A stretch of DNA of 64,000 bases from Pyxicephalus adspersus (GCF_032062135.1 NC_092862.1:47899015-47963014), one strand, 5' to 3'; shown: positions 39,195-52,942, counted from the first letter of the stretch. Notes: generated by a model not told the origin, from the sequence alone. A program made the numbers and translations.

Positions 39195-40212
39195 CACCGC
39201 CCATTAAATTAGGAGCAAAATATCTGTTCATTACAGAGTGACATGTGTTGAATAAGGGAAGATATGCATAGATTTCAGCTATTAAAGCAGCACCTAGGGA
39301 GCCTATGTATCCATCTGAGGATTTAAAGACAGCGCTACTGCTACGTGTCTGGGCAATTATCTGATTACATTAGTTGTATAGAATTATACATTTTGTTGCT
39401 AATAAATTAATAAACACATCTGTACATTAGACCCAAAGAAAGGAAAGCAAAGATCTGTGGGTAAAAATAGTCTGAAGTATTCTGAGACTTTTCACATGTT
39501 AGTCCTTACCAATTTTCATAAATCTGTATAGTAAGAACACTAAAGAAAATAGATAAAATTAGCTTGTGTCAAAATGATCACCAGACCTGACTTTGTATTT
39601 TGAAGCCTTCAAAAATAAATTCCTAATACTACTTACAGGATTATCTTTTTCCCCTATAAACTCTTTTGTAATGGTACAAGCACTGTAAAATTCACAAGAA
39701 TTTGGCTGGCCTGATTCCATTTTGTCCCTCGTCGACCACTGGTTGTCCCTGCTGACTTCCTATTCCACCTGCTTTTACATCATTATATGTAGTTTTTGTA
39801 TTGGGCTCCCCACACTGACTTCTCATTCATGTAATATGTCATAGTGAGGTTTACTGAGGTGGACCCTGTTAGCAAAACTCAAGTGTTAGGCTCAGCAGGT
39901 TGAAGTTAAACACAAGGAGTGCTATCTCTGATTTCTAGTAAAATAGGATTACTTGTCAGTGGAAAACACATTACTTTGTTAAGAGCATCTTTGCAGTGCT
40001 ACCCAGTTCTCCTTTGTGGCTTTCCTAACATACTCAGGTTGACAAATTACATGCTTAATTAGTTTATAACCTGCTAGCACTGTCCCATAGTGCACAAGGT
40101 ACTGCAAACCTAAAACACTCCACCCCCTTGTCTGGTGATATTAGGGATCCTCTTAACCCCATATCCTAAATTATACAGTAATAAGCGTGTTTTGACACAC
40201 CATCCCCCTGTA

Positions 40213-40713
40213 CAGGTAGTCCCCGGGTTAAGGACATCCAATATACGGACGACTCCTAGATATGAATGGGGCTTCCCTGCTTGCTCTGTGCAAGGCTTGT
40301 TGGGGAGGAGTGGGGCAGTTTGTATGACTTGCAGAGGAAATATTTTGCTAAGCACAGCTGAGGTTGTGGGTGATCTTAGGGGGGGGGGGGGGGTGAGCTC
40401 TTTCTGCAGCCTCTTGTAAGTCTTTAATAACCAAGACAAACTCTGTAGTTGTTTCTTTTTGCATACCAAAGCACAGCTTGCTCCAGAAGTTAATGAATGT
40501 CTAGGCTCCATAATTTTTTTTGCTTTGTTTGTGATTAACTCACAGTGAGGATTTTATACAGTAACTGACACCACTCTGCCTAATAATATGTTGAGACAAC
40601 CATCTGTCCTAATTGCATTTATTAAAATAATGTACCTGTTTCGACTTACATACAAATTCAATTTAAGAACAAACCTACAGTGCCTATCTCATATGTAACC
40701 CAGGGACTACCTG
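40213..40713 (-). mobile_element. Non-autonomous DNA element with CAGGTAGTCCC termini (family C), inverted copy
   Basis: Termini CAGGTAGTCCCCGGGTTAAGGAC and GTAACCCAGGGACTACCTG are inverted. Inside, reading inverted, are the same blocks as in 25915-26376: CTTACATACAAATTCAATTTAAGAACAAACCTACAG, CAACATATTATTAGG in inverse, and GGACGACTCCTAGATATGAATGGGGCTTCC. A run of 15 G lies at 40379-40393. The 133- and 94-residue open frames spanning this element are not genes. Confidence 0.85.
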
Positions 40714-41073
40714 AATTCTTTTGTGAGTTCCAAGTGGGGGAGGATCCATGAAACCCTGGGTTCAAATCAATGCATTAAATTATACCTGGGGGCATTCTGT
40801 TGCTTCAATACATATAATAATGATGTTTTGTTTGTTTGTTTTTATAGTCACCCTGAGAGGGGATCTCTCAATCAGGTACACAACAGTTTTTGGTAAACCA
40901 GGGGAGAATTTTTTTAAAATGAGTGGGAATTTTTTTAACACATGCCCAGATTTAAGTTAAAACATGACAAACATTTTAATCCTTTCCCTTTCTAAAAAAA
41001 AATTGGCTGGAATAACATATGTAACATTTAAAACTATCACTGATATATCTCTACTGTATAATATTACGACATT

Positions 41074-41170
41074 GGGCCTGATTTTATAAAGTTCTCCAAG
41101 ACAGGAGAAGAAAGAACACAGGTTCACCCATGGATGATCTATCCTCCCCAGTCTTTAATAAATCAGGCCC
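41074..41170. mobile_element. Palindromic MITE, family B (internally deleted, ~97 bp)
   Basis: Has both ends, GGGCCTGATTTTATAAAGTTCTCCAAG and CCAGTCTTTAATAAATCAGGCCC, but the central ~120 bp are missing. Confidence 0.8.
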
Positions 41171-42212
41171 TGACTATCAGAAAATGGCCTATTCAGTTTT
41201 CAGAGTCATATTATGTGATTATATAATGTATTTAAACAGATTACTATACTTTATACACATAGGTGACATATGACTTTTAAAAAGTAGTAATATATGAACG
41301 ATCTTTCCCACATGAATCCCTTGAATGTACCCTTTACTGGTATTACCGGCCAGTGTTTTGATGTAATAGGATTGAATTTACAATATATAGTCTTTGACTA
41401 CCTATGATAATGGGCATTTGTGAATGAAGAGAGTTTGACACCTGAACCAAATAGGTTCTTCATGTTGGAAAAAAAAACAGAAGAAAGGAACATATACTGT
41501 ACATTTCTATTTGAGACACACTTATTATATATATAATATATATATATTATAGAGGAAGTAGGCCTAATATGCCATACTTAGGCTTATATGCTAGTACTTG
41601 TACCACCTGTTATAGTATGACCCTTCTTCATATTACTAATACTTATTCTAATTTAAATCCACAGTCATTAGCCCATCCTGAACCATATTATAACCATAAT
41701 ATGGTGGCTTTGCCATCTTGTGTCCTTACATGTCTTTTTAAGATTGATTATTGTCTGATAGGATAAGTCTGCATCTGTCTTCATTCCTCTTTCACCTTAA
41801 ATATTTTCTTGACCTAGCCATAGACCTTACCCCCTGGTTTTATCCAGTATCATGCACTGGCTAAACCTCTCAAGCCCACCTTAGGCCACCTGCCACAGTT
41901 TTAAGATTTTTGGTATCATATAAGGGCATTATAGCTTTATCGGTTTAACACAGGTTGTTACTTTAAAAAAGGGCAATAACGCTTTAAAATTTCACAGTAT
42001 GACTGTCGTTGTATATGTTAAAGTACACTGAAAACACATCTACTGTAAGAAAACACAGGCAGGGGTAATGGCCATGCTAGCATATGTATGCCACATTGAG
42101 TTAAGTCTTATGCCTCAAAAATACACAATTGCCCCTGTACTTACTGGATAAACCACACGTATTTGATGACCCCCCCAAAAAATTAACTCTTTAACGGTGT
42201 CCAAAAAAAAGT

Positions 42213-42235
42213 GAGAGAGAGAGAGAGAGAGAGAG
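42213..42235. repeat. (GA)n microsatellite
   Basis: Uninterrupted GA dinucleotides following a short poly-A tract. Confidence 0.9.
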
Positions 42236-43230
42236 TGACCAGTCAACATTACCAATGGTTTGCTAGTGATCTCTCTGCATCTGATCTTTTCCTTTTACTA
42301 ACTTATCCTGACTTACACTGCGCTGTGTCTCTGTATAAATATAAACTGTATCTGTTATTGATAACTTTAACTATAAATATGATAAAGAGCCATTTATTTC
42401 ATAATCATGCTTCTCTGTTGCAATATATAATGTCGAGGGGAAAGTAAGGATAGATATATAGTGCAAGGTCCTCTCTAATCCATTTATCTCTTTATTACTC
42501 AGTGCAGTTTTGTGGCAAATATAATTTCTGTTCCACTATAAGGAAGGACAGGTAAGTGATAAAGAACACTGTTGTACCATAATCATTAGTAATTTTTACC
42601 CCACCTATATATAATTCATCCCCCTAGGTGAGCAAGGTACTAAAATATTATGCCAAAATAATTCCACCCTGCAGTGTCTTTATCAGGACCATAAAATATG
42701 CTATAAAGTTTATCAGATTATTCCTATATCTTGTGTTTTGTGTGTTAATGGATAATAATATGCCATTTTTATACAACTAAAGTAGGATTCAAAGCTCTCC
42801 AATGAGTACACTTAAAAACACACAAGCAATAAGAACCCTAATTACATATTAAAAAATAACACAACAAAAAAGTTATGCTGCTAGGATCTCAGCATGGACT
42901 CAAAATGTTATTATTCAAGAAAAAAAGGCTTGCAATTATTAGATAAGGAAATATTAGTCTTTTATTACATGTAAAGTAGCAAAAAAAAAAAAACAAAAAT
43001 AACAAGCAGTATTTAATAATAGTAAGTGGGTGGCTCATTTATTTATACAGGTAGGAAATTTTTTTTGGGTATTGTGTGTATGTGCAACTTAACATTAACC
43101 CAAGTTGTATTCTTAAGAGGATAATATGTGTCTATACTTTCTGCAGGACAAAATGTAACTATTACTTCTTGGTGCAAAAAGTTTTTAGAGAGACATTGTT
43201 TTTTCTCAGGAATGTAATGCTAGACACATT

Positions 43231-43400
43231 GGGCCTGATTTATTAAAGCTCTCCAAGGCTGGAAAGGATACACTTTCATCCAAGATTCTAGCAAAGAGCC
43301 AATGACTTTGAAGAAATCCATTCCAGGTTTGTTGGATCACCCAGCTTTATTGATAAAGGTATATCCTCTCCAGCTTTGGAGAGCTTTAATATTCAGTCCC
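43231..43400. mobile_element. Palindromic MITE, family B
   Basis: GGGCCTGATTTATTAAAGCTCTCCAAGGCTGGA at the start; centre ATCCATTCCAGGTTTGTTGGATCACCCAGC; end CCAGCTTTGGAGAGCTTTAATATTCAG. About 170 bp, shortened in the centre. Confidence 0.85.
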
Positions 43401-46400
43401 ATTCTATCTGCTTCTTGGTTAGCATTCCAAATTACTTATACCGCATGGGTTTTTTTACTGTAGCTTTGGAATTTACATCACATTTGCTCATATACAGAAC
43501 ATTGGACATGGTTATGACCCTGTTGAAATCTTTCGTTCCACTCACTCATTTTAGAAGTAATATTTAAATATTAACGTTAAAAAAATAGTATAAAATTAGC
43601 CAGTTCTCCTTCACACTCAAAATATGTTTTACAACCTCTGTGTATATATGATCGAAAAGGTCCACACTATATCTTTGAGAAAGGTCCTCCAATCAGCCAG
43701 TGCTCCCCCACATTGACAATATAAAGTGCAACATATGTGTGTAAGGGATCCAATGGGTCCATAGCAGTAATGCTAAATGAGGGAACTAATGCATTGTATG
43801 ATCAAAACTACAAATATTTTATCTACAGTAAAAATATATGTATTTTAACTGTTTATTTTGTCTGTGGCTTGGGGAAACATATTTGGAAATCAGTGCCATG
43901 GTAGTGGTTTGTTAATGAGAGATATTCATTTAATTTACTATATTCCTAGAATCCTTTGATTTCAGACATAACCACCAGACAAAGTCTACTGTTGGCATAT
44001 TTTCTGAAGCACAAGGCAGTCACTTAGTCACTTGAGGGAAACATTTTGTTGTTCAGTCTGGTATTATGATCCTTGGTCATAATAACCCTTGGTCTTTTTT
44101 TTTTTTGCTGTTCATCAAAGAGCAGTTTTTAGCATACCTAAAGGGCAAGGTCACATTTATTCAAAGTTTTCTTACCCCTTTGTCCCCATTTCTTGTCAAT
44201 GACTACATACATAAGCTGAATGTCAGTAAACTTGGGATGCACAACAGGAGACCACAGGCACATGTTCTTGCTGTTGGAGTCCAGTAATAACTATGCTAAG
44301 AGGACATCTCCTACCCTCACAAGGATCTCCTCAATGGGGAGATTCCTCTCGGAATAAGCCAGGATGTGAGTGGACTAACTGTTCAAAAACAACACAGACA
44401 AAACTAAGATAGTAGAGCAGGAAATGGTTAGAACATGTGTTAATATTTTTACTGCTGTCTGTATCATTTTTGTCCTCTGTTTTTGACTGACCCTGCTCCA
44501 TTTTTGTTTCATTGTCATAGAGGCAGTGTGTGAGATTATCCTCAGTAGGGTCAAATAAATAAAAAAAACAATATACAATTGTAACCTGAAAATTTGTAAC
44601 TTTTCCCTGTACAATAAAAACACCAACCAATTGGTTTAAACAAGATAGTGTGGGCTAACACGTGCGCCTTTCTTACCAGTCAAGTTCCATCACTTTTTGT
44701 CAGCACCTAGAGAAGATTGGAGTACTGAAGTGTATAGAAGTACTTGGATGGAGAACAGTAGTTTGTATGCAAGAATATAACTCCTGTTCACAATGCCAGT
44801 GCAATGAAACAGAGAGAGAGAGTGTGAAAGAAAAAAGTACACAATGCACAATGTGCTTTTCTCTGATGCATCTCTGTTCTCCACAAAGCCCAATGACAAT
44901 ATAGATCTGTTCTTCGATAGAATGCTATAGTTCTCTCTGCAAGTTACTCTGCACATGTCATTGATGTATCTCTCCACTTGTATTTGGAAAAGAGAGGACA
45001 AAAGACACTAATGTGCAGATAGCCTAACATATAGCAAGTGATATTAGATTTTTCTTTTTTTCGATCTTTGCAGATTGTTAGTATATCCTAGCGTTCCAAT
45101 CCTATCCCATATCTAGGCGTTTTTTTACATATTGCTATTCACTGACTACTCTTTGAAAGTGTTATACATTAAGGTGTGAATAACCTCTATGGCAGCTTCA
45201 TTGATTGCAATTTCCAAGTACAGATAACAGTAATATAAAATGCATTAAAAGTAATTGCAAGCTTAGGGCATAATAAGTAAAGTTCCTCCTGGACTTCTTT
45301 TGTTTCAAGACTGCTAACCACTGTTGGCTCTAATGGGTATACACTAACAACATAGGTACTTTAAAAGAACTCTTGAGGATAACAATTAACAAATCCTAAA
45401 TCTCCAAATTTTAAATTGAACATGGTCTAACAGTCATTTGTGATTTGTTCTAAATAGGCACAAATTGTGGTGTGATGCTGTCAAAAAAGCCTGCAACATA
45501 ACACATTTATCTTTCATATATAATACTCATGAACCTGGTCTATCAAGATGCTAAACTATAGTATATGAAAAGAAAGAGTCTTTTTTAAAGTACCAAGAAC
45601 AAGGGTATTTTGGCCTTAAGATACCATGATTTCCTAGGCTATACCTGGACGTACCCCATTGTAGCAGATACTGTACATATTACAGGAACCTACGAACAAT
45701 GGGAGTTTGGATGGATCTCTGATCTGTCCTGATCATTGATTATTGTAGGATGGTTCCTTTGTAAGACATCATCATCAGGTATAGTGCAAATGTACCAAAA
45801 CATAGGCATACATTCTTCTGTTGATATCAGAAAAAAAACATCTTGCCAGTTTGTTGTCCTCGTTTGATATAGGAGAAGAGATCAGCACCCAGAAGATATG
45901 CAAGAGCAAGTGTGGTTAGCATAGTGAAAGTAGTGAAAGTTCACTTTACAAAGAATACCCAAACATGTGCCAAACAATCTAAAAAAAAACATAAGATATA
46001 CAAAATATATTCAAGATATATATACAAGATATTTCTTTGCATATGATTGGATGATTGAAGTTGTCAGAGTTTTATCTCATTTACTAAGCTAATTGAAATT
46101 TCCCTTTGCTATGTGAACAGTCTATATTCCTTTAGTGAATCAACCTCAATGTGTTGAATAAGTTGTCCCAGAAATCCTTTAAGAAATTGCTTTGCAAATT
46201 CAGTAAGGTGAACATGACAGTAAGCTTGGCATTGTAAAATTTAGTTTTGTTTCCAGTGACTCAGGAACAATGTTTTGTAAGACTTTATACAGTGTGTAGA
46301 ACAATCCAAAGATCAAGTATCACTTACATCTGCATCCTTAACACAAACTGGGTGCTCGAAAGATTGAACTATGCCAATTATTTGCAAGATGAGTTAGTTG

Positions 46401-48852
46401 TAGCTCCATTTAATAGATTTTCAATGAATGTCTGGTTCTTAAAAAGTGACTGAGACTGAATAATCAAGGTCATTACACAAAGTTCTTTTTTTGATTAAAG
46501 TGGTTGAAATTTTCTAAAGTTCTGAAGCAAAAAGTTTGTATGGGCAGAGGTTCAGTAATTTATAAGCAGACTCCAAATTAAGATGAATGGGCAGGAAGGC
46601 TTCCTCTTTTTAAGGGCCTGTGTGAATGTTCATACACCACTCTTTTGCCTTTTTTTTTTACTGCTCAGAGTTCATGATTTCATATTTGACATTAGTTAAC
46701 ACAGTACCGTTCTCTCTGCTTGTTCTGAAACTTATACTCTGATTCTCCAGTAAAGGTCAAGCCTACGAAGTGCATTATGTCAAAGAGAAGATATTACTTC
46801 TGTTCTCTATATCAGAAGCCTGAAAGTTAAATTACTTTACATTATAAAATAACCCCCTGTAGCTAGAAAAAAATCCTAGCAGTACAAAAGTAATAGGAGT
46901 TTGCCTACCATTGACATTTTCCAGCCAATAATTCTTCTCTTTCTCAGTGTGACCTCTGTGATCCTTATTACTAGAACACAAAGGAATGGTGACTAAGGAT
47001 TAGTAAAAAAAAAAAAAAAGATGAGGGTAATCAGGAGACTTGAAGCCCCAAATAATATCCTGAACTCCATTATCACTGTGGTATTAGCTTACCAGCTAAT
47101 ACTGGGAATAATGAACTTGCAGAGGAACACAAGTACATCTTTTTAAGAATTCAGAAAGCATCCAAGATATTGACATCTACATGACATATAAAATAAGTAG
47201 AAGATTAGATTAGATTTTAGCAAAAGTTTCTAGACTCCTAAATCTTTTGATGTATTAATTGTTTTAACAAAATGTGCCTTAAACCGCTGAAAATGTTAGG
47301 GCTACAAAAGACATCCACAAACCTGATAGGCAGCCCAATGGCCAACTGAAGGAGCTTGGTGGGCAGGCTGACAACTATTTCTAATTGCATAGCAGTGATT
47401 TTGTGTTGTCAGCCTCCAGTGGTCATACAGTTTGCACTGCAATCATCACTTTCACTCTTTATTACATAGGGGTGGGGGTGATAGAAGTTCATAAAAGAAA
47501 AAATACATTGTTTGGAATGTCATTTCAAATTTTAACAAATTTTCTGGAAGTGAAAGGAAAACTGCACTTTTGGCTCAGCAGATGGACAGGAATTTTCTGT
47601 GCAGAATACAAATCTAAAGCAGTTCTCGCATTTATGTTCTGGTTTGCTGCAGTATTTTAGATTTTGTTGTTAGGTTAAGCTACCCTTTAACCTTAACTAA
47701 ACTTTTAATGTTTTAACCTTTTTGTTATACCAGCAATCCCCCTTTTCCTCCACAAGTATAACACCATACATACATCCACCAATTTCTGATATAAAATATC
47801 AGTTTTTTGCAGTGCAAACTTTAGAAATGTAACATGAATGTTGAAGAACTAGGGCACCCCATCGATTCATCTAGGAGCTCTAATACAAATCAGTATTATC
47901 ATGAACTAATAATCTGGTTTGTATGTTTTTCTGCCAGAGTTTTTTTTTTTTTACTCTTTTTGGAATTTTTTTTTTAAACTGTTACCTTTGATTCATAATT
48001 TGTCTTTCCTACATTTTCAAATCTCAAATATGACTTTAAATGTACTGGTATGACTTTAATTTACTAATTTTTCCATGTTTGTAGTGAATGCTGTCTGGCA
48101 GTGGCACTCTTGCGCTTGTCTTTTATATATTGTTATAGTCTACCCTTGCTTTATTCATGCTGTTTGGATGTCTGTCTTGTGCATGAGTTTGATAGGAATA
48201 GACTTCACACCATTTACAGAGGGCAAACCCATTTGTGTTTGTATTGCTGTGAGTGATGAACACCAAGTTCAATGTGTAGGCATCTAAAAAAACATTTGTT
48301 GATTGTATTATATGTTTATGCAAATATCAGCCAGTCTTCACATTCAGATCCATTGAAAGCAAAATCAAATTCACATAAAGTGTGACAATGCTGTCTAAAT
48401 CCGACCCGAGTAATAGATATGGCAAACAACACAAAAACTGTTCTAGATCTAAAACAGCAGAAAGCAAGGGGCTCAGCCGCTGGGTCTTATCTCATAAAAT
48501 TGAGTACAAGCCTTTTCTCTCAATTCTTTTCAATATCATGTAGATATAGCTGGAGGGGATTATGGAAATTACATTATATAATAGACATGTGCCTCAGATA
48601 AGTGTGCTAGGTTTGGATGCATTGTCTTGCACATACTGAACAAATTACTTGTCATCAGGAATAACATAGTTGAATTTTAGAATCACAGGGGTCGGTACTG
48701 TTGCTTTTAACCCAGGTAACAATTTTGAATGTAGAGATGAGCCAATATTTAAAAACAAAATATAGTTTTAATTTGCAAAAGTTGGATTTCTTTGTGTGTC
48801 AATCTGAATTTTTATTTTTGTAATATATGAAGGGATTGTCAGTAGATATTAT

Positions 48853-49070
48853 GGACCTAATTTATTAAAGTTATACAAGGCTGGTGAGGATACACTTTCA
48901 TCAGTGAAGCTGGGTGATCCAGCAAACCTGGAATGGATTTCTTCAAAGTCATTTGCTAGCAAATGGTTTGAATCCTTGACCAGATCCATTCCAGGTTTTC
49001 TGGATCACCCAGCTTCACTGATGAAAGTTTATCCTCTCCAGCCTTGGGGAGCTTTAATAAATCAGGCCCC
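48853..49070. mobile_element. Palindromic MITE, family B (best complete copy)
   Basis: Full palindrome of about 218 bp: GGACCTAATTTATTAAAG..., GATACACTTTCATCAGTGAAGCTGGGTGATCCAGCAAACCTGGAATGGAT, then the inverse ATCCATTCCAGGTTTTCTGGATCACCCAGCTTCACTGATGAAAG...GGAGCTTTAATAAATCAGGCCCC. The two halves would pair over nearly the whole length. No coding capacity. Confidence 0.88.
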
Positions 49071-49710
49071 ATAAGTCTACATGAAACTGCTTAAACTCTT
49101 TCTTTGCTATTTCAATGCAATGGATATTATTTAACTCGTAAGTGTGAACTGCGTGCCCCACTTAGGCAAACTTTATTTTTCATCATTTGCAGCAGTTTTT
49201 TCATATATTTTTTTAGAATTATAAGTAAAGGTGTATTTAAATGATAAATTAGGGATTGGATATAATATTCTCTGCCTGCAGCATTGCATAGAGTTCAAAT
49301 AAAGGGAAAATCAATACTTTTCAAGGTTGGTAAGACAAATCCTGACTTGCCCAGTTCACTGTGCATATATAGTAAATGGTGTTTGGCCAGTCACTGAAAA
49401 GAATTCAACATGTCAATGTTTAATAAATAACACTGTGGAACAATTTTAAACACATTTTTTGTTGACTTTCATTTTTAAGCTTATTTACAGTAAAACAGGT
49501 ATGCTGATTCAGAAAGCACAGTTAGTTTTCTTTTATCACGTTAGGTTTTTTTCCTAACCCCTTATAATATTATGATTAATGTAGTGTGGATTTGTATAGG
49601 CTATTCATTTACACGCAGGACAGTGTGGTCAGAGGTTGCGCGCTGCTCTACGTAGTGAATAAACAAAATTTATTTTTCTACTTACACACATATTTTTCTT
49701 CTTTCAGATC

Positions 49711-51372
49711 ATGTCTGGCTCTGCTGTTTCTTGTCATAAGTGCCCAAACAACCCTGATTCATTTTGTTATATCTGTGGCAGTTTCACCATTACCAGTCAA
49801 AGGGGGAACATCAGTCTATTTATAGAGCAAGCCTATTTGGCATATTTCAAAGCTAAACTTGGTGATCAACATAAGTCTTGGGTCCCTCATAAGGTGTGCA
49901 AACAGTGTGTCGAGGGTTTACGGATGTGGACAAACGGAACACATGATAAGATGCCATTTGGTATACCTATGGTTTGGCGTAAGCAAGGAAATCATTTCAG
50001 TGACTTTTTTATAGTGAAAACTTCAGGATATAACAAGAAAAATAAATGTAACATAGAGTATCCTAGGCTACCATCGGCTATACGCCCAGTGGGTCATTCA
50101 AATGAAATCCCAGTGCCGGTTTTCGTTACACTACCCTCTCTTGAAGGACATGATTATGGTGATGAACTAGGTGACAGCAATGATGAAGAGTTTGAAATTG
50201 AAGAGAACTCTGTTCATAAGGAATTTGATCAGCATGAAATGAGTGATTTGGCACGTGATTTGGGACTATCAACGAAGGCTTCAGAACTCCTAGTAGCATC
50301 AAGACTGCATGAGAAAAACTTACTTGAAAAAGGAATGAAGGCATCGTACTTTTGAACCAGAGAAATTGCATTTCTGCAGTACTTTCGAAGAACTGACAGT
50401 GGCTTTGTGTATTGCCATACCATACCTGGTTTAATGGAGGATTTGGGAATTCCAATCTATAACTTAACTGAATGGCCACCATTTATCGAAAGCGCAAAGC
50501 AGAGCTTAAATTGTGTCCTCCTTCACAATGGCAAAAATTTAGGGTCAGTCCCATTGCATATATGCAGACATAAAGAGAGTCATTGAGTTGTTTTATTATC
50601 ACCAACACAATTGGGTCATCTGTGTTGACCTTAAAATGGTATGCTTCCTTCTTGGTCAGCAATGCAGATACACCAAGTATCTCTGTTATCTGTTCATGTG
50701 GGACAGCAAAGCTTCAGGGAGGCATTGGGTGGAAAGGAATTGGCCTCCAAGATCTGCCCTTAAACCAGGTGATCAAAACATTCCAAATGAGCCACGTGTT
50801 GATAGAAAGAATATTATATTTCCACCTCTGCACATGAAACTGGGTCTGATGAAGCAGTTCGTTAAAGCTTTGCCAACTGGAAGAGACTGTTTCAAGTACC
50901 TAATTTGGCATTTCCTAGCCTGTCATTTGGAAAAATAAAGGCCGGTGTATTTGATGGGCCACAGATTCGGCAGCTCATCAAAGATGAACATTTCATCAGG
51001 ACAGTGTCAGAAGTCAAAAAGAATGCTTGGTTATAATTCAAAGCCATTGTCAAGGACTTTCCTGGAAACACACAAGCAAATAATTACACAGAACTTGTCC
51101 AGAAACTCTTGGGGAGCTACAAAATGCTTGGTTGCAATATGAGCATCAAGGTCCATTTTCTGCATAGCCATCTTTCTAACTTCCCGGAAAACCTTGGTGC
51201 AGTCAGTGATGAGCAAGGTGAACATTTCCGCCAAGATTTGAAGGTCATGGAAGGATGGTGTTAGGGTAGATGGGATGTACATATGATGGCTGAGTATTGT
51301 TGGAGCATCCAGCGGGATTGTCCTAACACTGAACACTTCAGGAAAAGCTATAGGCGTAAATTTTTACCTTAA
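49711..51372 (+). pseudogene. Broken gene of an unnamed, probably transposon-derived protein family (~550 residues)
   Basis: An intact 214-residue N-terminal frame starts at ATG 49711 and stops at TGA 50353-50355. It has cysteine pairs CHKC (8-11), CYIC (19-22) and CKQC (63-66), a GDQHKSWVPH segment, PFGIPMVWR, YPRLPSAIRPVGHS, and an acidic tract at 151-166. Homologous-looking sequence continues in the same frame past the stop (REIAFLQYFRRTDSGFVYC, VLLHNGKNLGSVPLHI), then in a shifted frame from about 50560 (ADIKRVIELFYYHQHNW, ICVDLKMVCFLLGQQ, IIFPPLHMKLGLMKQFVKAL). It shifts again near 50935 (IKAGVFDGPQIRQLIKDEHF, GSYKMLGCNMSIKVHFLHSH, FPENLGAVSDEQGEHF) and ends at 51372, with stops at 51034 and 51262. 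From memory it resembles an uncharacterised protein family present in many copies in invertebrate gene sets. A pyrimidine tract and CAG just before the ATG (TTTTTCTTCTTTCAG) look like a splice acceptor. No inverted termini were found. Not a live gene. Confidence 0.8.
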
Positions 51373-52942
51373 CCACTTACCCTATTAATTTTCAAATGTT
51401 TTACTGTAAAACAATGTCATAGAGTAACAATAAATCCTTTGTATGAACAAAATAAATTTAAATAAACAGTACATTCAGGTAATGATTTCATAATTTTTTT
51501 TATTTTTATGTAAAATTTGTATGTTTTTTTATAAAAATGGAGGGTACCCTGCATCGTGAAAACTGGATGTGATAGCAAAAAACTGGTCATTTCTGGATTC
51601 ACCACCAAAAAATTAGTAAAAAACAAGTGTAAGATCTAACTTAACAAAAAAATGCGTTCCCCACTGTAATGAAATAATATAATGCTGACACCCTTTTCTT
51701 CCTACAACTCTTTTTTAATTGGCTTATGGCTCAGCCTGTATCCCCAGTGCCCTAAGAAATCCACAGCAATAAATACCTTATTTTACAGGCACAAATGATC
51801 GACATTTTTACAAATAGTTATTGTCATTTTATGTTCTGGAGTCATAAAAACTGTCCAATATGCTGATTTTTTTATTGGACTTGTACAACAGACATTTATT
51901 GTTGAGAAATCCTCTTTTCTGAAACTTTTGTTCAGATGACTGGTCTGGTTATCTGAAGTGAAAGTCAAGTGAATAAGGAAGAATGGAAAGAGGGACCCCA
52001 ATCTTTGAAATCCGAAAATGTGTGATTGTATGCCTGACTGCCGTATTGAGAACAGCCAAACTAGTTTGGAAACTTGGTTACACAAGGATCACATCTTGAA
52101 TAGGTGCTCATGTTGTTTTTCTTTGTTTCCTATGCCATCATAAGGTTTTGCCATGGAGCAGAATATCCAGAGTGCCAACGTTTTTTTGGCCAAGTATGTT
52201 AAAAAATCAGATATGTATGTCAGTGCTAGATTCTCTACATCCAGTCCTGGCAACATAATAGTGGTCCTTTTTACCATTTTTTCAGAAAGTTTTATATTTA
52301 GCTCCTGAATATCCCTAAATCATTTATCTTGGCAAGGATTTTCACAGTCTACATTTATATCTACTTTCTTCTTTCTCACTGTGCTTATTAGAGCTAAATG
52401 TAAAATGTGCATAAAATGGATTTCCAACTTTGTTGATTCAGTATGTAGCGTATGAAGTTTGTAATAAAAATAATGCAGTGCATTTTTAGAACAAATGCCT
52501 AAGATGGATTAATTTGCTTAATGCATCTAGCAGCAGCAGTGAAAGCTCTTTAAAAGGAAAGATGTCTGCACATAGCATATCATGCTAAATCTGTACATTA
52601 CAAGAAGAAAAAAACTAAATAAATACACAAACTGGTGAATACCATTCAAGGTAACTTACCACAATAAGTCATACCTTCTAAAAGCAGAGGTTCACTTTTT
52701 CCTGGGGTTTGCTCATGCTAATACACTAAAGGTTATGGACAACCTGCTAAAGCCACACCATGTTTTCACTGAATGGGAATTGTAGCAATGCCTGCAGTAT
52801 GTTAGAAAGGGTTTTAAAATGTAGTAAGCTAGCTAATGTTGCTTTTTAACTGACATTATTGTATGTCATTTTTAGTAGTGTTCCCCTCTCTTTGTACATG
52901 CCCCCCCCCCCTTCCCTAAGACATTGGTCACATCCTGTAGAC

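Noticed and set aside
40110..40511. 133-residue minus-strand and 94-residue plus-strand open frames
   Set aside because: Both lie over the CAGGTAGTCCC-ended repeat and a poly-G tract; neither has a family motif.
40748..40800. tRNA-like GGTTCAAATC box near 40760, considered as a tRNA or SINE
   Set aside because: No matching A box, acceptor stem or cloverleaf could be made from the flanking sequence.
49711..50355. The 214-residue frame as an intact small gene
   Set aside because: Related coding sequence continues downstream through a stop, two frameshifts and two more stops, so it is the front end of a broken longer gene.
50126..50482. 118-residue minus-strand frame
   Set aside because: It is antisense to the broken plus-strand gene and has no recognisable composition of its own.
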